The notes under the pieces: model-generated
Database searches by the model: none
Seen by the model: only the letters and a program-made list of their open reading frames with translations
Told to the model about the DNA's origin: nothing
Assembly: GCA_002335115.1 (NCBI GenBank)
Contig: DDCR01000130.1
Coordinates: 1-25,808 of the forward strand
Source: Oceanospirillaceae bacterium UBA2001
GTDB taxonomy: Bacteria; Pseudomonadota; Gammaproteobacteria; Pseudomonadales; Balneatricaceae
Direction of reading: 5' to 3'
Length of the DNA stretch: 25,808 nucleotides
Position numbers and translations under genes: made by a program
Shown here: one piece after another, positions 17,170 to 24,341 of the stretch
How positions within the stretch are numbered: the stretch's first letter is position 1
Layout: every line of letters starts with the position of its first letter

Positions 17170-17183
17170 CTGCGCCTTCAAAT

Positions 17184-17271
17184 GGTGAGGTGTCCGAGTG
17201 GCCGAAGGAGCACGCCTGGAAAGTGTGTGTACCGCAAGGTACCGAGGGTTCGAATCCCTCTCTCACCGCCA
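17184..17271 (+). tRNA. tRNA-Ser (anticodon GGA), CCA encoded
   Basis: The 88-nt gene folds fully. The acceptor stem is GGTGAGG with TCTCACC (one G-U), followed by discriminator G and CCA. The anticodon stem CACGC/GTGTG closes the loop CTGGAAA, with GGA at 17218-17220 reading UCC and UCU. The long class II variable arm is GTACC-GCAA-GGTAC. The T stem is GAGGG/CCCTC around TTCGAAT. It closely resembles E. coli tRNA-Ser(GGA). It is transcribed in the direction of queF, from its own promoter. Confidence 0.98.
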
Positions 17272-17466
17272 AATCTTATAATGTCCCGTCATAGGGGCGT
17301 TTCAGCAGTTTTAAGCGTACATGTGTGTGTAACATTGCATAGTGAGCTACCGCTTTATGTACTGCCTTCAAGTCCAAAAATCGACCTAGCAATGCTGCCG
17401 TTGTGTAACTTTTGATTTACTCAGTCAGTTTCCTAATCCAACAATCCGTCACTCTTTGCAAACTAA

Positions 17467-17500
17467 GGATTTCTCCGAAGCAAAGCGGCGACGAAATACC
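17467..17500. repeat. Imperfect palindrome, possible dispersed repeat
   Basis: GGATTTCTCCG and CGGCGACGAAATACC are approximate inverse complements around a short AAGCAAAG loop. The pattern (ATTTC...CGAAAT with a CGAAGC-like core) resembles short dispersed palindromic repeats seen in many proteobacterial intergenic regions. Copy number in this genome cannot be judged from one window. Confidence 0.3.
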
Positions 17501-17578
17501 CTGTTGGTTCACTATGATAATGAGTTCCAAAGACTAAGGGATGACAGGTACTCCTCCCCTGGATTTGTCTCTCCTTAA

Positions 17579-17597
17579 AAGTAAATTCAATTTACTT
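17579..17597. repeat. 19-nt palindrome with 9-bp arms
   Basis: AAGTAAATT and AATTTACTT are perfect inverse complements around a single C. It lies 31 nt from a second palindrome at 17629-17645 and downstream of the small minus-strand frame at 17654-17872. No T-tract follows on either strand, so a terminator is not supported; a protein-binding site is more plausible. Confidence 0.45.
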
Positions 17598-17628
17598 CAT
17601 ATATAAAAGTAGGGTGAGGCTCAACCAA

Positions 17629-17645
17629 ATTGCACATTGTGCAAT
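17629..17645. repeat. 17-nt palindrome with 8-bp arms
   Basis: ATTGCACATTGTGCAAT has perfect 8-bp arms around a single T. It ends 8 nt from the stop of the minus-strand frame at 17654. Like its neighbour it lacks a T-tract and could be an operator-type site. Confidence 0.45.
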
Positions 17646-17653
17646 TATTTTCT

Positions 17654-17872
17654 TTATGACATTTTTCGAAGCCAGTCTTCAGCCAGCGATGAAGAGCCTT
17701 CAGCTAGTAATAAAGAATTTCGTTCATCAAATTTTGATAGACAATAAAGAGTTAGATCTGCAATGTCATACACCGCTGCTAATAAACTTAGTTTTAGTAA
17801 CTTTTCATGGTTATTAACCATTTCTTGCAATTCTGTAATTAATTTATGAACATGTGTATCAATTGAAGACAC
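17654..17872 (-). CDS. Small hypothetical protein, possibly a gene remnant
   Basis: A 72-residue frame starts at GTG 17872 (weak GGGA 4 nt upstream) and has a believable composition: a helical, amphipathic middle (ITELQEMVNNHEKLLKLSL) and a Leu-rich segment ending SSLAEDWLRKMS. I recognise no family. The same frame stays open for about 25 more codons upstream (to a stop near 17949) and also looks protein-like there (ITQSEKNIQITFQNGIVSS), but has no ATG, GTG or TTG. It may therefore be the 3' end of a truncated gene. It lies downstream of the TPR-methyltransferase on the same strand, in low-GC DNA. A plus-strand frame over the same bases is less protein-like. Confidence 0.35.
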   Translation of the reverse strand: MSSIDTHVHKLITELQEMVNNHEKLLKLSLLAAVYDIADLTLYCLSKFDERNSLLLAEGSSSLAEDWLRKMS

Positions 17873-18038
17873 AATCCCGTTTTGAAAGGTGATTTGAATA
17901 TTTTTTTCACTCTGTGTAATTCGCTCATTCTCGGGATTAGTTTTACGATTTTATTTAACCGCAATTATAATACACACCGAGTAATAAGAGCATTATTTAT
18001 AAAATACTTTAGCGAACGTAAGTTATTTACACGATTAG

Positions 18039-20492
18039 CTAACCAACCTTTTGACACCAAAATTGGTACATGCCTGCAAAGGCATGGGGATGTGCTTGTT
18101 CATAGGTGTGCCATTTTATTAAATCATAAGCATCGTCCTCGCCTGGATTAGTTCGCTTAAAATCCTGGGTGATGATTCCCACTTCGAAACCACAGAATTT
18201 AAGGCCTAACTTAGTTAAACAATGCTGTATTTGAGGAATTGTGAAGCGGTGTTCTTGTACATGAAATAAAAGGTCCCGCAATGATCCCATGCTATGAAAA
18301 TCAGGACTGGATATAATTAATTGATGGTGGGGAGACTTTGATCTAATGACTCCATTTCTGAATCTCTTCATGCCAATGTGATCTGTCTCCGTGTTTAATT
18401 GTTGGATTTCCTCGCGCATCTTTGCAATATGCTGTCTCGCTAACTCACTATACAATCCAATCTTCATTAAACCTCCTACCTTGAGGCAACTTACCAAAAC
18501 TTTCCAGCCAGCCATTGGCTTTTCCATGTGATGCAGCACACCACTACTTTCGATGATATCGAACGTTTTATTGAGCTGACCTAAATCTAAAAGATCAGCT
18601 TGCATGTACTCTAAATTTTGCACGCCTAATGCTTCTGTTTTTCGTTGGGCATAGGCCAAACTGGATAAACTGAGGTCAATGGCCAGTACTTTGGCATTCT
18701 TAAACCTTGCTGCTGTATCAATTGAATGTTGGCCAGTTCCGCAGCCAGCAATTAATATGGCTGGAGCCTCAACCTCAAAAATTTTATGATCAGCGAGTCT
18801 GACCTTTAACGCCTTAACTACTTTAGCGATGGGCGCAGGTGATAAAATCAACCCTAAATCAATCCATTTAGGATAGGGGCTTTCTTCATATTGATCTCTG
18901 ACTTTTGAGGACACTTTATCGCTTAGTTCTTTTAGTATTGGAATTTTAGTTTTTAGGTAGTGTTCTTGTTGTGGTTCAAACACTTGCATGGCCAACACTG
19001 CTTGCAGATCTTGAGTTAAGCTTAATTGGCCACACCACTGATACTGGTGCAGGGCTTTATAGGAACCTAAGATAAGGACCCAATGAGGACTTGGCTGAAT
19101 GCCTTTCAACAACGCCTGCTCAACTAATGTTTCTAGGATTGTCAGTGATTTAGTTTCCTCATCAGTTTGATGGTAGAGGTAGTCGTTGGCAAAACATTGC
19201 AATGCTAAGGCGGATAAAAAACGCAAGGTTGCAGGCGCCGCTGAAATGTTATTTGCGGACATTAATAATACTGATCTAGCATTAGTCAGGATTTTTTCAA
19301 AGGCCAAATCGCCCAGTGGGCAAAGGGTCATTAATTTTAAAAAAAGGGGTTCTTCATCCACATTAGCTATCAGTCTTTCGAGTAACTGAAGGTCTTCTCC
19401 TGATACATGCGTGCTTAGAAATTCTTTTACAGCAGGTTCAAGCTTTAGAAGGCTCAACGCAGCTGCAGCGATATCCTTGGGTCTGGCTTGATTGGCTGAT
19501 TCAAGCATTGAGTGGATGATGCTTTTTAAATCAGAGTCTGGCCTTGTGAACACCACATTTTGCAGGGACTTACCTAAGTTTCGATAGGCATCCTCATGAC
19601 TAGAATTTATCTTTATCGCACGTTTGTAACTTTCAATCGCGGCTGTTAGCTTGCCCATATCTTTGAGTGCATTACCCATATTGTTATGCGCATTATGCAA
19701 GTTAGTATTAATCTTTATGGCCTGCTTATAGCTTTTAATTGCAGCTCCAAGTTCACCCATGTCCTTTAGAGTATTTGCCAAATTATAAAAGGCATCTGCA
19801 TAGTCTGGTTTAATGAGAACGGCCTGTTTGTAAGCCTGTATAGCGCCCTTAAGATCACCCTTTTTTTGCAGGGCACTCGCCATATTGTAATGCGCCTCCA
19901 CAAATTTAGGATTTACTTTTATCGCTATTTGGTAGTAGTCGATAGCCCTGTCAAATTGCAATAACCCTGCGCATGCAGCCCCAGCAATATTACATAGGAT
20001 CACTGAGTGGGGGTAGGCCTTTAGGGCACTAGTTGCGTCAGTTAAAGCGTGTTGAAGATGCCCTTTCGTGTAGGCACTAATAATATCCCTTTGTTGATTT
20101 AATGGAGGGTCTTGGGGCTTCTCTTTATTGGCCTGTATGTCAGAAATTATATGCTCTAAGCGATCAACCCCCACACTTTTGATGCCATTATTTTGTGCTT
20201 GACTGAGCGCATCTTGGGCATCATTGATGTGATCTAGCTTAATTAATGCTCCAATATAACGCAGCCAGAATTGATTATTTTTGGGGTGGCTTTCTAAGGC
20301 TGTTTTGAAGAAAACGAGGGCTGCTTGCGCGTTGCCGGCACTTTCAGCTAATAACCCCATATTATGATTGGCATGAGCATGCCTAGGTTGAACACCTAGA
20401 ATGTCAGTGAAATGCTTGTTGGCTTTTTGAATCTGGCCATTTTTTCGCGCTTCAATTCCTTTTTGAAGGGCTTGCTCGAGGGTTAGTTTCAT
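18039..20492 (-). CDS. TPR-repeat protein fused to a class I SAM methyltransferase
   Basis: The 817-residue product has two parts. Residues ~36-310 hold about seven tetratricopeptide repeats; units at FYNLANTLKDMGELGAAIKSYKQAI and the next one are nearly identical. After a variable helical linker (~310-530) comes YEESPYPKW (535-543), a motif found just before the methyltransferase in a group of TPR-methyltransferase proteins. The SAM-binding motif ILIAGCGTGQHSI has its Cys at 584, followed by VLAIDLSLSSLAYAQRK and DIIESSGVLHHMEKP. This predicts a class I methyltransferase whose acceptor is brought in by the TPR part. The acceptor is unknown; proteins or sugar/lipid intermediates are possibilities. 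There is no signal peptide. The ATG lacks a strong ribosome-binding site. The gene is flanked by non-coding DNA on both sides and appears monocistronic. Confidence 0.88.
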   Translation of the reverse strand: MKLTLEQALQKGIEARKNGQIQKANKHFTDILGVQPRHAHANHNMGLLAESAGNAQAALVFFKTALESHPKNNQFWLRYIGALIKLDHINDAQDALSQAQNNGIKSVGVDRLEHIISDIQANKEKPQDPPLNQQRDIISAYTKGHLQHALTDATSALKAYPHSVILCNIAGAACAGLLQFDRAIDYYQIAIKVNPKFVEAHYNMASALQKKGDLKGAIQAYKQAVLIKPDYADAFYNLANTLKDMGELGAAIKSYKQAIKINTNLHNAHNNMGNALKDMGKLTAAIESYKRAIKINSSHEDAYRNLGKSLQNVVFTRPDSDLKSIIHSMLESANQARPKDIAAAALSLLKLEPAVKEFLSTHVSGEDLQLLERLIANVDEEPLFLKLMTLCPLGDLAFEKILTNARSVLLMSANNISAAPATLRFLSALALQCFANDYLYHQTDEETKSLTILETLVEQALLKGIQPSPHWVLILGSYKALHQYQWCGQLSLTQDLQAVLAMQVFEPQQEHYLKTKIPILKELSDKVSSKVRDQYEESPYPKWIDLGLILSPAPIAKVVKALKVRLADHKIFEVEAPAILIAGCGTGQHSIDTAARFKNAKVLAIDLSLSSLAYAQRKTEALGVQNLEYMQADLLDLGQLNKTFDIIESSGVLHHMEKPMAGWKVLVSCLKVGGLMKIGLYSELARQHIAKMREEIQQLNTETDHIGMKRFRNGVIRSKSPHHQLIISSPDFHSMGSLRDLLFHVQEHRFTIPQIQHCLTKLGLKFCGFEVGIITQDFKRTNPGEDDAYDLIKWHTYEQAHPHAFAGMYQFWCQKVG

Positions 20493-20558
20493 CAGTCAGC
20501 CCATGATGAATTCATTTGGGCCAGAGTATCACTGAATACCAACGTTTTAAAAGCCTTA

Positions 20559-20588
20559 AATTTAACTGGCAGCGCCAGTAATCATCAA
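20559..20588 (-). promoter_or_regulatory. Possible promoter of the TPR-methyltransferase gene with hairpin in the spacer
   Basis: On the minus strand TTGATG (20588-20583) and TAAATT (20564-20559) are 18 nt apart, 67 nt before the ATG. The spacer contains a 15-nt inverted repeat (20565-20579; arms ACTGGC/GCCAGT, loop of 3), placed where a repressor or an activator of the spacer-distorting type could act. The hexamers are only moderately close to consensus. Confidence 0.3.
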
Positions 20589-20768
20589 CACTGGGTTACT
20601 TTTTTTATCACTTTTTGGCTATTTATAATCTGGCATAGGGCATGGGGCATGGGCGCATTGGCAGAGGGTACAAGCTGTGGATAATTCAGATTAGGGTCGT
20701 TTTAATTATGGGGGTATTACAGAGCGTATGCCTGAAAAAAGACTAACACTTGATTTCACCTCATTGCC

Positions 20769-20838
20769 CTATAACTCTTTACCCTATAACTCACTAACCT
20801 GTAGCTCACTAATCTATAACTCACTAATCTATAAATAG
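20769..20838. repeat. 15-bp tandem repeat, about 4.5 copies
   Basis: Units begin at 20769, 20784, 20799, 20814 and 20829 (partial), with consensus CTATAACTCACTAAT. Units 2 and 4 differ by one base; units 1 and 3 have a few changes. The array ends 15 nt from the stop of the EAL gene. Each unit includes a CTATAA core and an ACTCACTAA segment. It could be a slippage-generated minisatellite or a binding array; the sequence alone does not decide. Confidence 0.85.
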
Positions 20839-20853
20839 ACGCTTTACAGTTTA

Positions 20854-21675
20854 CTAAACTATTGGGGGCGGGTTAATGATCACTAAATCGCTACTCCAAG
20901 TCATAGTTGGGGCCAGTTGAGGCTTACCTAGTAGGTAACCCTGGAATAATTTTGCGCCACATGCCTTTGCTGTGGCTAGCATTTCATAGGTTTCAATACC
21001 CTCATAAATAAGCTGAATACCTTTGGTCTCAAAATACTGGTGAACGTCAGCAAGTTGACTGATAAAGTTGGCTTGGTGGAACTGGGAAGCAAACCAGGGT
21101 CCGTCTATTTTCACATAGTCAGGATTAATAGATTCGACCCGTCTTGCATCGGAGTATAAGGTACCGTAATCATCAATGGCAATTTTTATGTTTAATGTGT
21201 GAAAGTGCTCCACCATAATATTGAGGGTATCGTCACTTAAAGCCTTGGCTTCTGTGATTTCAATGACAATATTTTTCTTTGACAAAGATAAGGGCGCCAT
21301 TTTTTCTAACATTAAGTCAATTTCATAAACTGATTGTTCTGGATTATTGTATTTACTAGGGTCTAAATTGATAAAAAGACGCACGTCTGGCTGCTTTAAG
21401 GTATGGGCATTTTTTAAGTGCAAGGCTCTGCACATAAACTCAATAAAGAAGTGATCACACTCATCTACTTGTTTAAAAAATGTGAGTGGAGGTATCGCTT
21501 GTGAATCACGAGAGGGCCTAATAAGACCCTCGAATGCAAACTGTTGAAACCCCTCGCCATGACTAGCAAAGATGGGTTGGTATGCTGACTTGAGAATAAA
21601 GGGCCCATAACAGCCAGTAAAAACCCCGGATGGTTCTTGAACTATTGCCTCATCTACAAATTGTGGTCGCTCCAT
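20854..21675 (-). CDS. EAL-domain protein, probable c-di-GMP phosphodiesterase
   Basis: A stand-alone EAL domain of 273 residues with no GGDEF, PAS or membrane segments. It should hydrolyse cyclic di-GMP to pGpG in the cytoplasm. The metal- and substrate-binding residues are present: Glu49 (FEGLIRP, with EGL in place of EAL), Asn103 (INLDPS), Glu139 (IEITE), Asp168-Asp169 (AIDDYG, Tyr replacing the usual Phe), Lys189 (VKID), Glu225 (EGIET) and Gln245 (FQGYLLGKP). Catalysis is therefore likely. The first 30 residues precede the domain and are unassigned. A GGAG 7 nt before the ATG supports the start. The loop that follows DDYG (TLYSDARR) is atypical, so regulation by dimerisation may differ. 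It is not in an operon with either neighbour on clear evidence. Confidence 0.9.
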   Translation of the reverse strand: MERPQFVDEAIVQEPSGVFTGCYGPFILKSAYQPIFASHGEGFQQFAFEGLIRPSRDSQAIPPLTFFKQVDECDHFFIEFMCRALHLKNAHTLKQPDVRLFINLDPSKYNNPEQSVYEIDLMLEKMAPLSLSKKNIVIEITEAKALSDDTLNIMVEHFHTLNIKIAIDDYGTLYSDARRVESINPDYVKIDGPWFASQFHQANFISQLADVHQYFETKGIQLIYEGIETYEMLATAKACGAKLFQGYLLGKPQLAPTMTWSSDLVIINPPPIV

Positions 21676-22127
21676 AACATCACTCCCCGCCTGATCCTGT
21701 CCAGGGTAAAAAATAAGGTTGCTGACATCGTGCTGTGTTGGTGAGAGGTTAACTTAAATAGTTTTAGATTAGCATAAAAACCCATATCAATACTGCTTTT
21801 AACATTTAGCTTTGAGCATTGAACTTTTAACTGCGGTTTTTATTATAGCAGGGCATAGAATGCCACAGGAGCAGATTAATTGCTGGCTGTATTGAAAACC
21901 TAGGAGCATTAATTTAACGGATTTTTAGAGCTTGGTATTCAACTTTGATTAAGTCATTAGCTCACACATTTGAATGTAAACGGGTTATTTTATCGTTTGA
22001 TTTACCGACTCTTGTGGAGTATCTTTGGCGGCTCAAGATAAAGGCTTTTAAAGCGCTGCCTTGACATACGAGAAGGGGAGTTTCAGCTCACCTAATTTTA
22101 TTCAGTCGCAGCCTATGAGGAGTTTTT
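21676..22127. other. Divergent intergenic region, no gene seen
   Basis: These 452 nt between the EAL gene and the PLP-enzyme gene contain no open frame of substance and no RNA gene I can recognise. A TTGACA at 22061 has no -10 at a sensible distance. I saw no MetJ-box-like array or riboswitch. A clear GAGGAG precedes the start at 22128. Confidence 0.55.
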
Positions 22128-23324
22128 ATGCGCAAACAGATGGGTCAGTCCACTCAAAGTATTTGGGGTGGAGAGCAAGAACATGAACTTTTCGAACGCT
22201 CCACACAAGTTCCAGTAGTTCACAGCGTATCCTTTGCTTACAAAGACATTGATACCTGGCAGAAAGTGGCCCTTGGCCAAGAGCCTGGGCACATTTATTC
22301 TCGCAATACCAACCCCACTGTACGAGCTTTTGAAGACAAAGTTAAAACCCTTGAAGGTGCTCAAGCAGCTACTAGCTTTGCCTCGGGCATGGCGGCCATT
22401 AGCAACACGCTAGCCACCTTTGTTCAACCTGGTGATCGCATCGTGTCTATTAAAGACAGCTACGGTGGCACCAACGTTATTTTTAATGAGTTTCTGCCCC
22501 CTTTGGGTATTGATGTTGCTCTGTGCGAAACGGGTGACTATGTTCAGCTTGAAGCTGAAATTGCTAAAGGTTGTCGTTTGCTCTACCTCGAAACCCCAAC
22601 CAACCCCACCATTAAAATAACAGATATTGAACGCTTAGCCGCTAAAGCCCATGCTGTGGGCGCATTGGTGGTGGTTGATAATACCTTTGCGACCCCCATC
22701 AATCAGCTGCCTTTAGAGCTTGGTGCAGACATTGTTCTGCATTCTGCTTCTAAGTACTTAGGTGGCCATGCTGATGCTTTAGGAGGGGTGATTTGTGGCT
22801 CTCACGAACTGGTTGAAAAAGTTTATCATTACCGTGAAATAAATGGTGCAACTCTGGCTCCTATGGATGCCTACAGTTTGTTGCGGGGCATGAAAACCCT
22901 TAAATTGAGGGTTGAACGTCACAATAGCAATGCCATGGCTATCGCCCATTATCTGCAAAGCCATCCCATGGTAGATCAGGTCAATTATCCAGGTTTAGAA
23001 TCCCATCCTGGTCATGATATTGCCAAGCAGCAAATGTTTGGTTTTGGGGGTATGCTTAGTTTTTCAGTAAAAGGTGGTCTAGAGGCCATTAAGTTATTTC
23101 TACCCAAGCTTCAATTTGCCCATATGGCGGCCAACCTTGGTTGCGTAGAAACAGTGGTAGGCCCGCCTGTAACCACCTCTCACGTTGAGTGCAGTGCTGA
23201 AGAACGGGCTGCTGCAGGAATACCAGAAGGGTTGGTGCGCTATTCGGCTGGCATTGAGGATATCGAGGACCTAATCGCTGATTTAGAGCAAGCTTTGGGT
23301 GTGCTTAAGATAGGAAGTCTCTAA
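22128..23324 (+). CDS. Cys/Met-metabolism PLP-dependent enzyme (cystathionine gamma-synthase family)
   Basis: A 398-residue fold-type I PLP enzyme of the trans-sulfuration family. The N-terminal YSRNTNPT (Tyr57, Arg59) contributes to the neighbouring subunit's phosphate site. SGMAAIS is the phosphate loop, DSYGGTN has the ring-stacking Tyr112, VVVDNTFATP has Asp184 for the pyridine nitrogen, and HSASKYLGGH has the PLP-binding Lys209. Methionine gamma-lyases usually have a Cys two residues after the stacking Tyr (Cys116 in Pseudomonas putida); here it is Gly114, which argues against that activity. Cystathionine gamma-synthase, cystathionine gamma-lyase or a sulfhydrylase remain possible. GAGGAG 6 nt before the ATG gives a strong start. 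It is convergent with a TetR gene 24 nt away. The family is certain, the exact reaction is not. Confidence 0.9.
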   Translation: MRKQMGQSTQSIWGGEQEHELFERSTQVPVVHSVSFAYKDIDTWQKVALGQEPGHIYSRNTNPTVRAFEDKVKTLEGAQAATSFASGMAAISNTLATFVQPGDRIVSIKDSYGGTNVIFNEFLPPLGIDVALCETGDYVQLEAEIAKGCRLLYLETPTNPTIKITDIERLAAKAHAVGALVVVDNTFATPINQLPLELGADIVLHSASKYLGGHADALGGVICGSHELVEKVYHYREINGATLAPMDAYSLLRGMKTLKLRVERHNSNAMAIAHYLQSHPMVDQVNYPGLESHPGHDIAKQQMFGFGGMLSFSVKGGLEAIKLFLPKLQFAHMAANLGCVETVVGPPVTTSHVECSAEERAAAGIPEGLVRYSAGIEDIEDLIADLEQALGVLKIGSL

Positions 23325-23348
23325 AGGCTATTGTTTGGGCGTGTGGTG

Positions 23349-23957
23349 CTAGACGAGCACAGAAAAAGATAAAGCCAAGACCCCTTTCACATTGGTATTT
23401 GTTTCACCTTGGGCAAGTTGCGCCAAGGCACTGTGAATTTGTGTATCAATATAACTTGCGGCCAGTGTGGAGGACATGTTGGTCTTGAACTCTCCTTTTT
23501 CCTTGCACCGCTCAATCCACTCTTGATAAGTCATTAATACCCAAGCTTGAATATCATCTATTTTCTCTTGTGCGCCTCTGGTAAGGTGCATGCGCGATTG
23601 GCGCATCTTGACCATAAGGCAACCGCTGTTAGGTTCACATGCTTCATCTTGCAGAGTGACAAAATCGACTAAGTGATTAAGCGTTTCTTTAAATGGCTTA
23701 TCTAAAGTCAGCATCTCAAACATAGGCTTGAGTACTGTCTCCTCGTAGCAGCCTAGGGCTGCAATCATCAAACCTTCTTCATTATTGAACTCACGGTACA
23801 GACCCGGTTTAGAGACCTGAGCTTTTTTGCATATTTCATTCACAGACACGGTATCTACCCCGTTCTGCCAGTAGGTATGCATGGCCACATTTAAGACATG
23901 ATCTCGATCAAAGGTTTTAGGGCGACCTCTTGAGGCTTTAAAAAAATCACACGTCAT
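23349..23957 (-). CDS. TetR family transcriptional regulator
   Basis: The 202-residue protein has a TetR-type helix-turn-helix near residues 20-60: RGRPKTFDRDHVLNVAM, then VDTVSVNEICKKAQVSKPGLYREFNNEEGLMIAAL, where SKPGLYREF is the recognition helix. The remaining helical part is the ligand/dimer domain and carries several Cys (for example EACEPNSGCLM), but no ligand can be named. The ATG has no visible Shine-Dalgarno. Four 10-bp repeats stand directly upstream. It is convergent with the PLP-enzyme gene and divergent from the DUF3429-DCC-SDR operon, which makes that operon its most likely target. Confidence 0.92.
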   Translation of the reverse strand: MTCDFFKASRGRPKTFDRDHVLNVAMHTYWQNGVDTVSVNEICKKAQVSKPGLYREFNNEEGLMIAALGCYEETVLKPMFEMLTLDKPFKETLNHLVDFVTLQDEACEPNSGCLMVKMRQSRMHLTRGAQEKIDDIQAWVLMTYQEWIERCKEKGEFKTNMSSTLAASYIDTQIHSALAQLAQGETNTNVKGVLALSFSVLV

Positions 23958-23970
23958 ACTTTTGGATCTT

Positions 23971-24010
23971 AATGTAAGTTAATGAAAGTTATTGAAAGTT
24001 ATTGAAAGTC
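23971..24010. repeat. 10-bp direct repeats, four units, upstream of the TetR gene
   Basis: Four consecutive 10-bp units read AATGTAAGTT, AATGAAAGTT, ATTGAAAGTT, ATTGAAAGTC. The spacing equals about one DNA turn, so any protein bound to each unit would lie on one face. The array begins 14 nt from the TetR ATG and may be its operator or a leader element; simple slippage is also possible. Confidence 0.8.
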
Positions 24011-24075
24011 CGGTTCACAATACCTTAAGCTCCAGACTAATATATCAACTATTGTGGATTTTTTCTATGCTTACT

Positions 24076-24090
24076 AATGTGTAACACGTT
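24076..24090. promoter_or_regulatory. Near-palindrome, possible TetR-type operator
   Basis: AATGTGTAACACGTT has inverted GTGT/ACAC half-sites around a central A, with matching AA/TT ends and one mismatched pair. The size and symmetry suit a TetR dimer, and it lies in the divergent region next to the TetR gene. The assignment is inference. Confidence 0.3.
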
Positions 24091-24341
24091 AAGTGTTTTG
24101 CACCCAAAGCGTAGGCTTGGGAACCATTTGATAGCATTTGATCAAAGTCATGGATATCATTGACGCGGGTCTATTGTTTATCAAACTAACAGTCAATTTG
24201 TCCATCATCTTATTCGTTCGTTTGGACAAGCTTCTAATGCAATGCCAACATCAGTTTAACAATGATAACCCGTGACCAAATTGACACGATTTTTAACCCT
24301 CTAATCGGGTCGCTATCAAAGATTTTAATGAAAGGTGCGCA

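Larger units (their letters stand above)
17272..17653. other. Gene-free, AT-rich region after tRNA-Ser
   Basis: No convincing coding region is present on either strand, and no clear terminator follows the tRNA. The stretch holds three palindromic elements, listed separately. I found no second copy of the tRNA 3' end, so there is no proof of an integration site, although this would be a common place for one. Confidence 0.6.
20493..20853. other. Intergenic region between the EAL and TPR-methyltransferase genes
   Basis: These 361 nt hold no convincing gene. They contain the putative promoter at 20559-20588, a few GGCATGGGG-like short repeats near 20635-20655, and the 15-bp tandem array at 20769-20838. 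Confidence 0.6.
23958..24341. other. Divergent control region between the TetR gene and the DUF3429 operon
   Basis: These 384 nt contain no convincing gene. They hold the 10-bp repeat array, a near-palindrome at 24076-24090, and presumably the promoters in both directions, whose hexamers I could not fix with confidence. Confidence 0.6.

Noticed and set aside
17182..17415. 77-codon plus-strand frame starting just before tRNA-Ser
   Set aside because: It runs through the tRNA gene and its translation has no protein-like character.
17614..17817. 67-codon plus-strand frame opposite the small minus-strand candidate
   Set aside because: It has a poor start context and composition less protein-like than the opposite strand; it is probably a shadow frame.
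20769..20838. CRISPR array
   Set aside because: The 15-bp units are contiguous without spacers and no cas genes are present.
22061..22066. Perfect -35 hexamer TTGACA upstream of the PLP-enzyme gene
   Set aside because: No -10-like sequence occurs 16-18 nt downstream; the nearest candidate is 26 nt away.
24198..24229. Inverted repeat TTGTCCA/TGGACAA with an 18-nt spacer
   Set aside because: Seven-base arms with a long spacer arise easily by chance, and it has no positional link to a start or promoter I can define.
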